Below, in pieces: positions 28,100 to 39,000 of a DNA stretch of 64,000 nt. Location of the stretch: contig NZ_VCBC01000014.1 of NCBI RefSeq assembly GCF_005843925.1, positions 48,571 through 112,570 of the forward strand, written 5' to 3'. The notes beneath the pieces were generated by a model that ran no database searches, had not been told where the DNA came from, and saw only the letters and a program-made list of their open reading frames with translations. This DNA comes from Thalassotalea litorea. Lineage in GTDB: Bacteria > Pseudomonadota > Gammaproteobacteria > Enterobacterales > Alteromonadaceae. The number at the start of each line of letters is the position of its first letter. Positions within the stretch are counted from its first letter, which is position 1. The translations under genes were made by a program, and so were the position numbers.

Positions 28100-29491
28100 C
28101 TAATTGATGTTATTGAGTAATTTGTCGGAATCATTGCTAACGTCCAACAGGGCATCATTTTCCTGAGTAGGCTCCTTCGTCATCTCCACTTGATCAATTT
28201 TAGCAAAACGACGACTTATCTTATGCGCACTGGTATGGATTTGCTTAACATCACTCGCCGCCTGATCAATGTGTCGGGCCAAATTATCGAAGCGGCTGGT
28301 AAATCGATTGAAATCCTCGCCGAGCATTGCCAGATGCTCCTGAATAATATGCACCTGTTGCCGGGTTGCTTCGTCTTTTAACACCGAACGCGCCGTCGTC
28401 AATATCGCCATTAATGTCGTAGGCGATGCCAGCCATACCCGTGCCCGGTGCGCGATTTCCACCAACTCCGGGTAGTGACCATGAATTTCTGCAAAGATGG
28501 CTTCTGCCGGAATAAACATTACCGCACCATCGGCAGTCTCATTACTGATGAGATACTTTTCTGAGATATCTTTGATGTGTTTTTTAATGTCTTGGCGAAA
28601 CTGAGTTTGGGCCGCCTTGCGCTCGGCATTGGTAAGCTGTAAATCCTGCATCCGTTGATAAGACTCCAACGGGAATTTAGAGTCGATCACGACATTGCCT
28701 GTTGGCTTTGGTAAAAACAACATACAATCCGCAATTTTTCCATTCGACAATGTGTGTTGAATAGAGAAATGCTTTTCAGGTAATACATTGCGGATCAATG
28801 CATTGAGTTGTACTTCACCAAACGCGCCCCGGGAACGTTTATCCGCAAGCACTTCCTGTAGGCTAACCACATTCGATGAAAGCTCGGTGATCTTCTTTTG
28901 TGCGTCGTCGATTAGCGCTAAACGTTTAAGAATGTCATTAAAGGTTTTGGTGGTTTTTTCAAACCCCTCGGATAAGCGATTTTCGACTTCTTTAGAAATA
29001 TCTTTCAAACGATTATCGGTTGAATCTGTCAGCTCTTTCATGCTGCTGGCCAGCGCTTTCGAGCTTTGTTGTAGGCTTTCCTGCATTTCCTGGCGATGAG
29101 CCTGGGTTGATTGCTGTAAATGCTCAATGAGTTGCTTAAAGCCGCTTGTTTGGTTCTGGCTGAACTTTTCTTTGTGCTCATGCAGTGCTTGCATCAAGGC
29201 AAGGTGATTTTCGCTGCTCACTTTGATTTGTTGTTGCTGCATTTGAAATAAGAGCTTTTGGATTTGGCTTTGCTGGCCGTGTAGCATCTGTTGAAAACTC
29301 TGCTGTATCGATGTTGTTAACTGCGGGACCAGCGATTCGCCAAGCTGCTGTGCCAATGGCTGTTCAAGCTGTTGCTGCAATATTGCCAGAGTTTTTCGAT
29401 GTAATTGCCATTGCCAGATAAATAAAATAAGCACGAGCGCCGTACTGATCAGGCAAAAAAGAGTGAGATGAGTAACCTGTAATTGTTCCAT
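28100..29491 (-). CDS. rmuC: DNA recombination protein RmuC
   Basis: A 463-residue membrane-anchored, coiled-coil protein with a PD-(D/E)XK nuclease-like core that limits inverted-repeat recombination. An N-terminal transmembrane helix (about 12-27) is followed by a very long Gln-rich coiled coil (30-220). The RmuC core follows (SRGAFGEVQLNALIRNVLPE, then VVIDSKFPLESYQRM, FIPAEAIFAEI and SPTTLMAIL). The C-terminal region is again helical. Confidence 0.95.
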   Translation of the reverse strand: MEQLQVTHLTLFCLISTALVLILFIWQWQLHRKTLAILQQQLEQPLAQQLGESLVPQLTTSIQQSFQQMLHGQQSQIQKLLFQMQQQQIKVSSENHLALMQALHEHKEKFSQNQTSGFKQLIEHLQQSTQAHRQEMQESLQQSSKALASSMKELTDSTDNRLKDISKEVENRLSEGFEKTTKTFNDILKRLALIDDAQKKITELSSNVVSLQEVLADKRSRGAFGEVQLNALIRNVLPEKHFSIQHTLSNGKIADCMLFLPKPTGNVVIDSKFPLESYQRMQDLQLTNAERKAAQTQFRQDIKKHIKDISEKYLISNETADGAVMFIPAEAIFAEIHGHYPELVEIAHRARVWLASPTTLMAILTTARSVLKDEATRQQVHIIQEHLAMLGEDFNRFTSRFDNLARHIDQAASDVKQIHTSAHKISRRFAKIDQVEMTKEPTQENDALLDVSNDSDKLLNNIN

Positions 29492-29677
29492 GGCTAGGGC
29501 CTAAACCACTGAGTATATTTACAGTCATTTAAACATTAAAACCCGTGCGATGCAAAAGTCATATGACGTTAATTGATTTATTAGACCTAAGTCTGCATGG
29601 GTGGAAGGTTGTAGTTTCTGAACAATTACTTTAAGTTAAAAACTTCAACACAAAATGAACCTCAACGGTATAAGTGG

Positions 29678-30136
29678 ATGTTATTTAAGAAAGTCACCAC
29701 CTCAGATGTAAAAACCATCGCCCTGGTCGCGCACGATAATATGAAACCGGCCTTAATGGACTGGGTGGTCGCGCATAAAGACAAATTGATGCCTCACAAA
29801 CTCTATGCAACTGGCACAACCGGAAGTGTGTTAGAGCAGAAAACGGGAATGACCATCAATAAACTGATCAGCGGCCCGTTAGGCGGCGATCAACAAATCG
29901 GAGCCCTGATCACCGAACAGGTAATTGATGTCATGATTTTTTTCTGGGACCCACTCGAAGCCCAACCCCATGACCCCGATGTAAAAGCTCTACTGCGTCT
30001 GGCCGCCGTGTGGAATATTCCCGTTGCCTGTAATGTGGCTACCGCAGATCTATTAATTACGTCCAGCCTGTTTGATAAACCATTCGATAAAAACATTCCC
30101 GATTACGAGCGCTATCTTTGCGAGCGCACCCAATAG
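29678..30136 (+). CDS. mgsA: Methylglyoxal synthase
   Basis: Converts dihydroxyacetone phosphate to methylglyoxal and phosphate, a glycolytic bypass under phosphate limitation. The 152-residue product equals E. coli MgsA in length. [38 protein letters not shown] and [22 protein letters not shown] are diagnostic; the catalytic Asp lies in the GGDQQ segment. Confidence 0.97.
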   Translation: MLFKKVTTSDVKTIALVAHDNMKPALMDWVVAHKDKLMPHKLYATGTTGSVLEQKTGMTINKLISGPLGGDQQIGALITEQVIDVMIFFWDPLEAQPHDPDVKALLRLAAVWNIPVACNVATADLLITSSLFDKPFDKNIPDYERYLCERTQ

Positions 30137-30324
30137 AATACCTGAAAACGTTCCTGCGTTTACCTGATGCCAGGAGCGTTAACCTCGCAGTTATCCAACG
30201 GCAGAAGATCCCCGTTTCCCCGTATTTGCGTCATAAACGCCATTCATCGTTTAAAACGTTTACCGCATGCTAAATTACCTCACCGTGCGCCAGCGATTCA
30301 CACATACGTAAATTTCCACAAGTT

Positions 30325-31371
30325 TTATTTACCCCGCTTGCGGCTTCGGGAGTCATTTTGAATGCTATTTATCATCTTGCCAAACGCTTTATCTTTGGCG
30401 CGTTTTTGCGCCAACGTGGCACTATTAAAGGCTTGCTCGCGCATCAGTTTCTCAAAACTTTGAAAGCGACGTTGGTTCAGTTCACCGAGCTTTAAGGCCT
30501 TTTGAATCTCGCAACCGGGCTCGTTTGTATGGCTACAATCACCAAAACGGCAGCGCTCGGCCAGTTCAATAATCTCCTTAAACGTTTCCTTAACCCCTTG
30601 TTCGGCCGCGCCAAGTTGCAATTCACGCATTCCAGGGGTGTCTAAAATCAATCCCCCAGATGGTAACAACTGCAAAGAACGATAGGTTGTCGTGTGCCGT
30701 CCTTTGCTATCATCTTCGCGGATCCCAGCCGTTTCCAACACGGTTTCACCAATCAGTGTATTGGCCAGAGTTGATTTTCCCACCCCCGAAGATCCCAACA
30801 ACACCAGGGTATCACCAGCGCGGTAATACTCCGACAATGGTTGGACTTGCTCATTGGATAACGCATTCAAGGTCACCACACTGACTCTGTTATCGAGTTG
30901 TTGAACCTGCTCAGCCAATGCTTGCGGATCATCACACAAGTCGGCTTTGGTTAAAACCACCAAAGGTTCAACCCCCGCTTCACGAACCAATACAAGGTAA
31001 CGCTCTATACGACTCAGATTAAAATCCTGATTTAGGGAAGAAACCAATATCGCCACATCAATATTGGCGGCAATACGCTGGGTGTCGACTTTTGTGCCAG
31101 GGGCTTTGCGCGCAAACAAAGATTGTCGTTCCAACACACGATGTAGGCGGAGCTCTTGGTCAAATAGCACCCAGTCACCAACACAAATATCTTCAATTTG
31201 ATGGGTTAATTCAATCGTAACTGCCCCACCCTCTATCGCTAATTTAACCTGACTACGATGATGCTCAACCACTCGCCCAATGTCATAGTCCTCGTATTCC
31301 TCTAACGACAGTTGTTGCTGAAAAAAAGGACGCCAACCCAGTTGTGCTAACGTTAATCGAGACTTGTTCAT
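30325..31371 (-). CDS. rsgA: Small ribosomal subunit biogenesis GTPase RsgA
   Basis: Circularly permuted GTPase acting late in 30S assembly. The 348-residue protein has an OB-fold N-terminus, then G4 (VVLTKADLCD), G1 P-loop (LLGSSGVGKSTLANTLIG), G3 (DTPGMRELQL) and the C-terminal zinc knuckle CRFGDCSHTNEPGC. It differs somewhat from the standard proteobacterial RsgA N-terminus, so it could be a second RsgA-like copy of the genome. Confidence 0.93.
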   Translation of the reverse strand: MNKSRLTLAQLGWRPFFQQQLSLEEYEDYDIGRVVEHHRSQVKLAIEGGAVTIELTHQIEDICVGDWVLFDQELRLHRVLERQSLFARKAPGTKVDTQRIAANIDVAILVSSLNQDFNLSRIERYLVLVREAGVEPLVVLTKADLCDDPQALAEQVQQLDNRVSVVTLNALSNEQVQPLSEYYRAGDTLVLLGSSGVGKSTLANTLIGETVLETAGIREDDSKGRHTTTYRSLQLLPSGGLILDTPGMRELQLGAAEQGVKETFKEIIELAERCRFGDCSHTNEPGCEIQKALKLGELNQRRFQSFEKLMREQAFNSATLAQKRAKDKAFGKMINSIQNDSRSRKRGK

Positions 31372-31466
31372 GTAAAATACTTATTGGTTGAAATCAAACC
31401 ATGCGCCGGTATTTTGGCGACAGTTCAATATTGGCCTTTAATTCAAAAGCGACAGATGGAATGTAA

Positions 31467-32534
31467 TTAATTATAGGTTGTCAAAAAATCATTGAGCAAT
31501 GGTTTTTGCAATTGCTTGACCTGCAAGCATTGTGCAGTATCGCTTAGCTGTTTTTGTAAACTGCTTTGAAAAATGCTGCGCTTGTCATTGAAAAAATCAT
31601 AAAGCGCCTGGGCATTATCCCATTGGCACGATGGTGTAAAGACTTCCGGTAAGACACTTTGATACAGCAGGGGTAAATTGGCGACCCATTTACCAAAGTC
31701 ATCCTCGAGCCATTGGTAGAGAATTTTCTGTTCCTTATTTTGCCAAAACAAACGTTGTAAAATGTAGACACGCTCGCCGGAAGTTAAGTTCGCTTTCGGG
31801 GTATGTTCGAAAATATAATGTATGGATGTTGGATCTTGAAAATACATTGCCTGGACTACGCTTTTGCGCAGCTCCTGATTTTCGGTAGATGCCGTCACCT
31901 GAAAATAGCGATGTACCAACTCCTGTTGATTACGACTGGCAAATATTGCGCTAATGCGCAGCGCCTCAGTTCCAAGCTCCGGGCTGATATCGGAATCTCC
32001 CGTTAAATATTCAGGAGCCAGGCTTTGCAAGTAGGTGACTATCTGTTTATTGCGGCCAAACTGGGCCAACGCGCGAAGCATACGAGCACGTAAATAAACC
32101 ATGTCATAGGGTTGACCTTCCACTTCTTTTAACCCCACTTCATCAAGCCAGGGTTTCAGTAGCGCATTAACAAAATACGCGTACGAGTAAAGATTACGCT
32201 TATCGAGGTACACATAGCCAATACTGATAATTTCGTCGATCACAACGAGTGCAGCGGCCGAGTGTTTCGTTGCGGCAAGGGTTTCAAGAACTTTTAAATG
32301 ATCATTGATGGTTTTATCACCATTATCAAGAGCCTTGCGACTGTCCACGATGATATGAATTTGACGCTCAGCACTTTGCGCCAGCAGATCATTATGAGCC
32401 GGCAGTGCTTGTGCTGTATATGATGTAAATAACGACCAACAAAAACCAACGGCCATCAAGATTGGCAAAACATTGCCGTAATGGCACACCGTATGAAGTC
32501 GGTTAAAGTGATGAGTGAATTTTGACCCGAGCAA
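31467..32534 (-). CDS. Exported helical-repeat protein, unknown function
   Basis: A 355-residue protein with an N-terminal hydrophobic export signal (PILMAVGFCWSLFTSYTAQA, cleavage after QALPA). Alpha-helical repeat sequence follows throughout, weakly reminiscent of the helical C-terminal domain of M1 aminopeptidases, but no zinc motif is present. The start is uncertain: TTG 32534 gives a long n-region and ATG 32456 removes it. Neither has a strong ribosome site. I cannot assign a function. Confidence 0.65.
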   Translation of the reverse strand: MLGSKFTHHFNRLHTVCHYGNVLPILMAVGFCWSLFTSYTAQALPAHNDLLAQSAERQIHIIVDSRKALDNGDKTINDHLKVLETLAATKHSAAALVVIDEIISIGYVYLDKRNLYSYAYFVNALLKPWLDEVGLKEVEGQPYDMVYLRARMLRALAQFGRNKQIVTYLQSLAPEYLTGDSDISPELGTEALRISAIFASRNQQELVHRYFQVTASTENQELRKSVVQAMYFQDPTSIHYIFEHTPKANLTSGERVYILQRLFWQNKEQKILYQWLEDDFGKWVANLPLLYQSVLPEVFTPSCQWDNAQALYDFFNDKRSIFQSSLQKQLSDTAQCLQVKQLQKPLLNDFLTTYN

Positions 32535-32600
32535 ACCAAATTTCCATTTAAGTCCGTCTGATCCAGTGTAGTTTGTTCTTAAATTTTTGCTTAGCGAATG

Positions 32601-33029
32601 TTATTCACTTTTCCCCCAGTCGCGCTGCATTTCCAAAAACAGAAATGATGCCGTCCAGGTGATTAATACCAACCCAGTTAAAGACACGATACCAGTTAAA
32701 AAACGAATATCGCCCGTTGGCGTAATATCTCCAAAACCCAAGGTTGAATAAGTGGTAAATGAAAAATACACGCAATCGAGCAAGGCGCCGGAAAAATCGC
32801 CCTTAAATTCACCGAAGCCAAAATCATGGTGCATCCAGTAAAACACCAGTCCAAATATCCAGATTTCTACTGTGTGTGCCATCAAGGCACCGACGACTCC
32901 GATTAACGTTCGGTATTTCGGTGCAATATGAATTCTTGGCAACAATTTGGACAAATACCACAGTGATTCGTAGTGGATCAGCACCACTAAGGCTACCACT
33001 AAGGTATTAATCAGGGTTATTTTAATCAT
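32601..33029 (-). CDS. Two-TM potassium-channel-like protein
   Basis: A 142-residue inner-membrane protein with the ion-channel pore signature FTTYSTLGFGDITP (about 92-105), a TLGFGD version of the K+ selectivity filter. Four hydrophobic segments surround it (about 7-25, 44-66, the pore helix, and 110-135). Only a pore module is present, with no RCK or cyclic-nucleotide domain. ATG 33029 is preferred over GTG 33035. Likely a small K+ channel of the Ion_trans_2 family. Confidence 0.85.
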   Translation of the reverse strand: MIKITLINTLVVALVVLIHYESLWYLSKLLPRIHIAPKYRTLIGVVGALMAHTVEIWIFGLVFYWMHHDFGFGEFKGDFSGALLDCVYFSFTTYSTLGFGDITPTGDIRFLTGIVSLTGLVLITWTASFLFLEMQRDWGKSE

Positions 33030-33295
33030 CGACACTCGTCCCCATCGATAAAATCATCGCTCTATAATCCTTATATTTACAGATTGTTAGAATTTTTTAC
33101 AATCTCAGTTGCAAAATATACCAGCCTTGACTTAACTCAATTTAACCCGGTTACTTTATGAGTATTACAAATGTCCGGGAAGTGGCAAAGCTAATATTAA
33201 CAACTAAACTTCTTTAATAACCTGTTAATCCCAATAAGCTATGCAGTATCTATGGAGTTTGAATAGAGATTAACTTAACGGGTGGAGTATATTGT

Positions 33296-33940
33296 ATGTT
33301 CCATCAAAATATGACGATTAAACTGTGGCTGGCTATCTGGTTAACGTTTATCGGATTATATTTCGTTTTACCTCAATCAGAACTTCTCGAGCAGGAAAAT
33401 TTCGTCTTGCCAATCATGGAAAATCCCCCTGAAGAAGAGCAAAGTCGCCAAAATTATAGTGGCGAAACGCAACTGCGCCCGGGTTTAAATCAATCAAGCC
33501 AATCGGTTGCACCGTCCATTGAACCGAACAACGTCGAGTCTCTCGCCAGCTCTGGCATGAATACAAGCACAGGTGCTAATAATCGCGTCAACGGTGTGGA
33601 CGCTGAAGAGGGGTTTCCCCACGATACGACCGTCAGCAATGATAGCTACATTGCAAATGCGAACCTGCCCTACATACCAGAATTGGAAGTCGGCGTGACC
33701 GAAAGAGCTCAGGTTCTCAATACCCTTGGTCAACCCGCAAGACAGCTCCAGCACGGTAAGGTCCTAGAATATTATTTTGGACAGCATAGTGAGTCTTTGC
33801 AGGTGCTTACGGAAGAGGAATCGAACTTACTATTGCAAAGTGAAGTCGACTCGCACATCCCTATGTATCACTTGATGATTGAATTTGATACCAACAATGT
33901 CATTATGGCGATGAATATGCAGCCGCTACAACAATTATAA
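33296..33940 (+). CDS. Membrane-anchored protein with BamE/SmpA-like C-terminus
   Basis: A 214-residue protein. A single N-terminal membrane helix (KLWLAIWLTFIGLYFVL, about 8-24) is followed by a long, low-complexity Ser/Asn/Glu-rich region (40-125). A compact C-terminal domain (about 130-210) contains VGVTERAQVLNTLGQPARQL, reminiscent of SmpA/OmlA (BamE) folds. The family assignment of that domain is tentative. Confidence 0.7.
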   Translation: MFHQNMTIKLWLAIWLTFIGLYFVLPQSELLEQENFVLPIMENPPEEEQSRQNYSGETQLRPGLNQSSQSVAPSIEPNNVESLASSGMNTSTGANNRVNGVDAEEGFPHDTTVSNDSYIANANLPYIPELEVGVTERAQVLNTLGQPARQLQHGKVLEYYFGQHSESLQVLTEEESNLLLQSEVDSHIPMYHLMIEFDTNNVIMAMNMQPLQQL

Positions 33941-33948
33941 CGTCCCAC

Positions 33949-34176
33949 CTACTCTTTCATCATCGCTTCAAAGCCTTTTATCGAAAATCCATTTAAATAT
34001 CGATCACCAATTTTCAGCACCGGCACTGCGCGAAAACCCGTTCGGTTGAATTCTTTTTGCCCTGCAGGGGTGGATACATTGCACAACCGGTACGGAATGT
34101 TTTTTTGATTCAGGTAAGTTTTTGCGGTTTCACAATGGGGGCAACGATTGCGGGTATACAACACGATTTTTTTCAT
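33949..34176 (-). CDS. Small glutaredoxin-like protein (CPHC)
   Basis: A 75-residue thioredoxin-fold protein with an N-terminal active site RNRCPHCETAK (about 9-19) and a cis-proline AVPVLKIGDRYLNGF (about 50-64). It resembles NrdH/GrxC-type small glutaredoxins. It leads a minus-strand run, with the Trp-rich and CIA30 genes upstream, possibly one operon. Confidence 0.87.
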   Translation of the reverse strand: MKKIVLYTRNRCPHCETAKTYLNQKNIPYRLCNVSTPAGQKEFNRTGFRAVPVLKIGDRYLNGFSIKGFEAMMKE

Positions 34177-34241
34177 TGAATTTTAGTCTCTGTATCCTAA
34201 GCCAGGCTCAGTAATAAACAAAAAATACGACGGATGCGCGG

Positions 34242-34460
34242 TTACTGCCAGCCCATTAACCACCGTTCCTGATCTTTGAGTTCTCGCCAATCAATAGAAA
34301 AAGGCTTGCCATTTAAAATGGCTTGAATTTGGCAGTTTTCCACGCGATTTTCTTCATCATAGTCAACAGCCACAACAATAAAGTGTTTCTGTCGATTTTC
34401 AATCTGGCACTTGGTCCATTTGCTATTCAGCAATTTTTTAGGGTTTATTTGATTCGCCAT
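34242..34460 (-). CDS. Conserved Trp-rich protein (TIGR02450-like)
   Basis: A 72-residue protein matching the small tryptophan-rich family TIGR02450: NPKKLLNSKWTK near the N-terminus, then KHFIVVAV, and a C-terminal DWRELKDQERWLMGW. Function unknown. Its ATG at 34460 lies 3 bp after the CIA30-gene stop, so the two are probably co-transcribed. Confidence 0.85.
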   Translation of the reverse strand: MANQINPKKLLNSKWTKCQIENRQKHFIVVAVDYDEENRVENCQIQAILNGKPFSIDWRELKDQERWLMGWQ

Positions 34461-34463
34461 GGG

Positions 34464-35039
34464 TTATTGTTCAGCCAAAAATTTGATGCTATGAATATGC
34501 AGAGAAAACTGACCTTGCTGTTGCTCAGAAATTAGAAATCCAACTTGTTCAATATCTTCGAGTGCCAGCTTGGGAACTTTCTCAAGCACCATACCGCGAT
34601 ACGTCGCGATAAAGTCTTTCGGCTCAAAAAATAAGGTAAGCCATTCATTTTCAATGGTATTAAAACTGACCTGATACGCATAGCTATCAAACTCACGGTT
34701 GGTACGAACACGAAATTGATAGCGGCCGCCGTCACCTTTGACGCGAATGGAAATTCGCTGGGCCTGACTTTGGACCGGAGTCGAGAGTAAACGCCGGATG
34801 GATGCAAAGCCACCGTTGTTTTTCAATGAAAGCATCCCAAAAAAGATGCCATTATTGTCTTCTAGCAAAAATTGCCCTTCGGAGATCCCACCCATGACGG
34901 TGTCGTTAACCACCAACCATTTTTGCAATTCTTCCCTATCGGAAAAGTCGACAATTTTCATTTCACTTGAACGCACGCTTTGCCACGGTATCAGTCCCCA
35001 CACCAACGTCAAACATGCCAGCTTCAACAAAGTCTTCAT
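34464..35039 (-). CDS. CIA30-family (NADH:ubiquinone oxidoreductase intermediate-associated) protein
   Basis: A 191-residue protein with a likely signal peptide (LLKLACLTLVWGLIPW). A CIA30 beta-sandwich (galactose-binding-like) domain follows: WLVVNDTVMGGISEG (about 42-56), GMLSLKNNGGFASIR and a C-terminal ALEDIEQVGFLISEQQQG. Bacterial members are of unknown function despite the mitochondrial name. It is upstream of the Trp-rich gene. Confidence 0.87.
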   Translation of the reverse strand: MKTLLKLACLTLVWGLIPWQSVRSSEMKIVDFSDREELQKWLVVNDTVMGGISEGQFLLEDNNGIFFGMLSLKNNGGFASIRRLLSTPVQSQAQRISIRVKGDGGRYQFRVRTNREFDSYAYQVSFNTIENEWLTLFFEPKDFIATYRGMVLEKVPKLALEDIEQVGFLISEQQQGQFSLHIHSIKFLAEQ

Positions 35040-35257
35040 AGTTTATCCAGAGCATGACAACATTCGAGTATTCAATAGATGACTATACATTACGAATTTG
35101 TCTGGAATTTCGATCAAGCCGGTATCAGGGGAGTCTCCTCGCAAGGGATCATGCACTAAAGGCTTCGATACCTCAGATAAATAATCTCCTTCCTTGAAGG
35201 CCATACCAGCAATTATGACACTACATTAGAATAGAATACGGTCGAGCTTCTTGCGAA

Positions 35258-35857
35258 CTAAGAAAGCTCCATTTCCACACCTTCGACAACTTTACCCGGG
35301 TGGGTCAGATATAAATTGTGATTGAGTAGCACAATACGTTCATCATGAGCGACGAGAAGTGCAGGAAAAGCGGTGGTCTCAATGACCTCTTGAAGCTCAG
35401 CGACATCCGCCAATTGATGCTCCGCATCTTTTGACAATTTGTCTTTGAACACCTTTCCAGGAATGGATAAACGAAAACGCTCCGCCATACTGTCAAAGTC
35501 CTCAGGCCCTACCATGAGTAAACCTTCCTGAAAATGAAGACGTTGAATTTCTTCGAGTACTTCAAGAGCAATGTCAGGTTGCTTCGCACTCAACCAAGCC
35601 ATCAAATTGACGACCGTTGTCGCATCCTGAGGCTGTTCACACCCGCGGGTATAATCTAGGGAAAAGCTTACAGTACTTTGATTGGCCACAGTTTCTGCCA
35701 GCGTTTTTTTCACACCATCGGTGCCATCAAAATAAGCGACATGCAGCAAGTGCAGTTGCATCTCTGGGTGTGCATCCACTAATGCTCGCACTAACGCGGT
35801 GGTTGCGTAACTCCAGGGACAGTGGGAGTCATAAATAAAAAACAATTCGCGATTCAT
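35258..35857 (-). CDS. DsbA-family oxidoreductase (cytoplasmic, FrnE-like)
   Basis: A 199-residue thioredoxin-fold protein with DsbA-type helical insertion. The active site reads SHCPWSYATT (about 11-20), having a single N-terminal Cys (CPWS). There is no signal peptide, so it acts in the cytoplasm. The C-terminal cis-proline region (TTAFPALLVAHDERIV) is kept. Substrate unknown. Confidence 0.82.
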   Translation of the reverse strand: MNRELFFIYDSHCPWSYATTALVRALVDAHPEMQLHLLHVAYFDGTDGVKKTLAETVANQSTVSFSLDYTRGCEQPQDATTVVNLMAWLSAKQPDIALEVLEEIQRLHFQEGLLMVGPEDFDSMAERFRLSIPGKVFKDKLSKDAEHQLADVAELQEVIETTAFPALLVAHDERIVLLNHNLYLTHPGKVVEGVEMELS

Positions 35858-36082
35858 ATTAAGCTGTTCTAAAAGAAAAAAACGAAGTGTAATTAGTTTA
35901 GCAGTTTAATACCAGCGCCTACTGAACTTTAACCCCATCATCTTTACGAAAATACTTACCACTAGCACAATTGCCGATATAAGGAATGAAAATCGGTTAA
36001 TTTTAATGGACACATTTTCTTTTTAATTTTTGAATATTACAAAAAATGATTTCAATAACCGAAGTCATCCACGTTACCGTGC

Positions 36083-39000
36083 CTAATCTTTCAACTGAAC
36101 TGCTCGGATCGGATCGTCGGGCGACGGTTGCCGGCGCTGGTCTTGGTAATCTTGCAATTGTTCGAGCGCCACTTTCACCGCTTTTTGTAATTGCGCGTCC
36201 TTGCCTTTGGTACTCAGTAATAGATTTTCGTGAACTTCAATATCTGGCGCCACCCCTTCGTTTTCAACGGCCCAACGCCCCTGAAGATCATAAAACCCAC
36301 TTCGCGGTGTTGTCATAAAACCACCGTCGACAAATGAAGGTACCCCCCAAATACCGACGAGCCCGCCCCAAGTGCGAGTGCCCACAATACTGCCAAGTTT
36401 ATGGAAGCGAAACAAATATGGGAACATATCGCCACCAGAACCTGCCATTTCATTGATCAATAAGACTTTCGGCCCTGCGATAATTGCGCCGGGGCTTGTT
36501 AGCGGCCGCTCAGGGCGCAATACATTATTGAAATAGCCACTTAATTTACGATTCAGGACGTCGATCATATAGTCTGCGATAAAACCGCCGCCGTTGTAGC
36601 GCTCGTCGATAATAACGCCTTTGCGATCCGCCTGGGCAAAAAAGTAACGGTTGAAAAATGCATATCCCTTAGACCCAGTATCCGGCACCCAGACATAGGC
36701 CAACTGATTGTCTGACGCCATGGCGACATATCGGCGATTGTCTTCAACCCAGCTCATCTGCCGCAAACTTGATTCATTTTCGATGGGTTTCACCCAGTAA
36801 TCCTTAGTGGTACTGGTTTTTGATGATTTTATCGTAACCTTGGTTTGTTTATTTAACGTTCCATTAAAGTATTGAAAGAAGTTGTTGTTTACCGATAGTC
36901 GCTGATCATTTACCGCGACAATCACATCGCCGGCTACAACCTGATTTGCATAGGGTGAAAACGGTGCATATTGGTTGATCGCGCTATTCCATTGCTCGCC
37001 GGTGAAAACTCGCTTAATCACAAAATTGCTGTCTTCAATGGCGATGTCTGCGCCCAATAACCCAACCTGACTTTGGGGGAGGCTGGGAAACTCACCGCCA
37101 CCATTAAAAGAGTGCCCTACCGACGTTTCCGCGCCCAAATTGTCAAGCAGGTAATTTAAATCTTCCAGGTGGTTTACACCTGTAAGCAAAGGTGAATAAT
37201 CCTGCCATATCTTCGGCCAGTTCGCACCGTGTAGGTTTTCCACATAAAAATAATCCCTTTGATAGCGCCATGCTTCACGGAATTTTTGTTGCCACTCCCG
37301 CTTAGGGTCAAGATATAAGTCCAGTGACAAATTGAGTCCCGGCGCATCTTTAATACTCTCAACATCATCGGCAAGCTTCCACAAACTTCCCTGTTGAGCC
37401 AATAACGCTTCACCATTTGCCGCCAAGGAGTATTGTTTAATTCCCTTGAGCAATACTTTTGATTTCTGTTCGTCAAAATCAAACAGATAAAGAGTTTTTT
37501 CTTCATCATTGAGCGTTTTTACCATCAGCAGGCCGGATTCGGCACTGCTCAGCTCACTAAAATGTCCCTTGCCAACAGGAATGGCCACCTGACGATTTTG
37601 TATGCCGGCAAAGTCTATCTTGACCTTATTATCATCTGTGCTCGTTTTGCCGGCGGTTTTACCCTCCTGGGTTTTGGATTCATCCGTATCGTTTTTGCGG
37701 CTTTGCTTTCCCTCTTCACTTTCCGGTTCAATGGGTTCTTGATCCCGTTTAAATGTTAACGGGCTTTGCCCATTTTTTTGCAAAGTAATCGCATAGACCT
37801 GATAATTCTCCATCGCTTTACCCGTTGTACTTAGGTCTAGCCAGGGGGCTTTACTGGCAAAGTCCACACTTGCAGTAATAAATAGGTATTTGCCATTCCG
37901 ATCCCAGGAAAAACTTCGGTTATCGGCCATGGAATCGGTTACTGGATAGGATTTTTTCGCTGAAAAGTCATGGATGTATATATCCATTAGAAAATTTTTA
38001 CCCGACTTACTGTAGGCCAGATAATTGCTGTCAGGTGACCAACTTGGTGATGTCATACCATAGGGAATAACCTGAGTATCCTGATCAATACGTTGCATGG
38101 TCCCTTGATCTTTGGTTAGTACCCAGATCCTTTGTCTTTGATCGGTAAAAGAAAGTTTTTCACCATTGGGCGACCAACGCAGATTTTTATAAAATCCTTC
38201 ATCTTTTAAATCATAGTGTTGCGCATTGTGTCCAAATTGGTCGGTGACAATTAATTGATATTCCTCGGATTTATCCGAAAACCATGCGATTTGTTTGCCA
38301 TCCGGCGACCACTGTGCGTCCACTTCCCGCTGCCAGGTTCGGCTCAGATTTCGCTCTTCACCTTGATCAACCGGCACGCTAAAGACTTCTCCACGGGCAA
38401 CAAACAACGCCCTTTTCCCCGTTGCTGAAACAGATGCAGATTCGATATGCTTATTGGTTTGTACCCATTGTTGACGGGTCCAGGGAAAATCACCAAAAAG
38501 TTGTATTGTCACGATTTGGGGTTCGTTGTTTTTCCGGTCAGTGATAGGTGACGGCTGACCTTTCAACAGGTTGTTCTGATACAAGCGTCCATGCTGCTCC
38601 CAAACTAAGGTATCTTTCCATAGCGAGAATGATTTTACGTCATAATCCTGATGAAATGTGAGTTGCTCGACTTGATGACTGTCCCTGGCACTGCTGCGCA
38701 TCCGATAAACATTCATCACCCCATCTCTGTCCGCTAAAAAGTAGATGAAATTATCAATCCAGACCGGTTGTGCCTGTTTTTCTTTCGCCCACGGTAGAAA
38801 TCTTTCTTCAAGGGTATCAAGGTCAACAATGCGCAATGGCTGATTCTGGCCTCCACGGTATTTACGCCAGCCATCATCCCAGGGGGTAATTTTTTGATAA
38901 ACGAATTTATTCCCCTTTGGATTGTAACTGCCGTGCTGTGCTCTTGGCATGGGCAATGATTCGGGTGTACCGCCATAGGCGTGAATGGTAAAAAATTTAG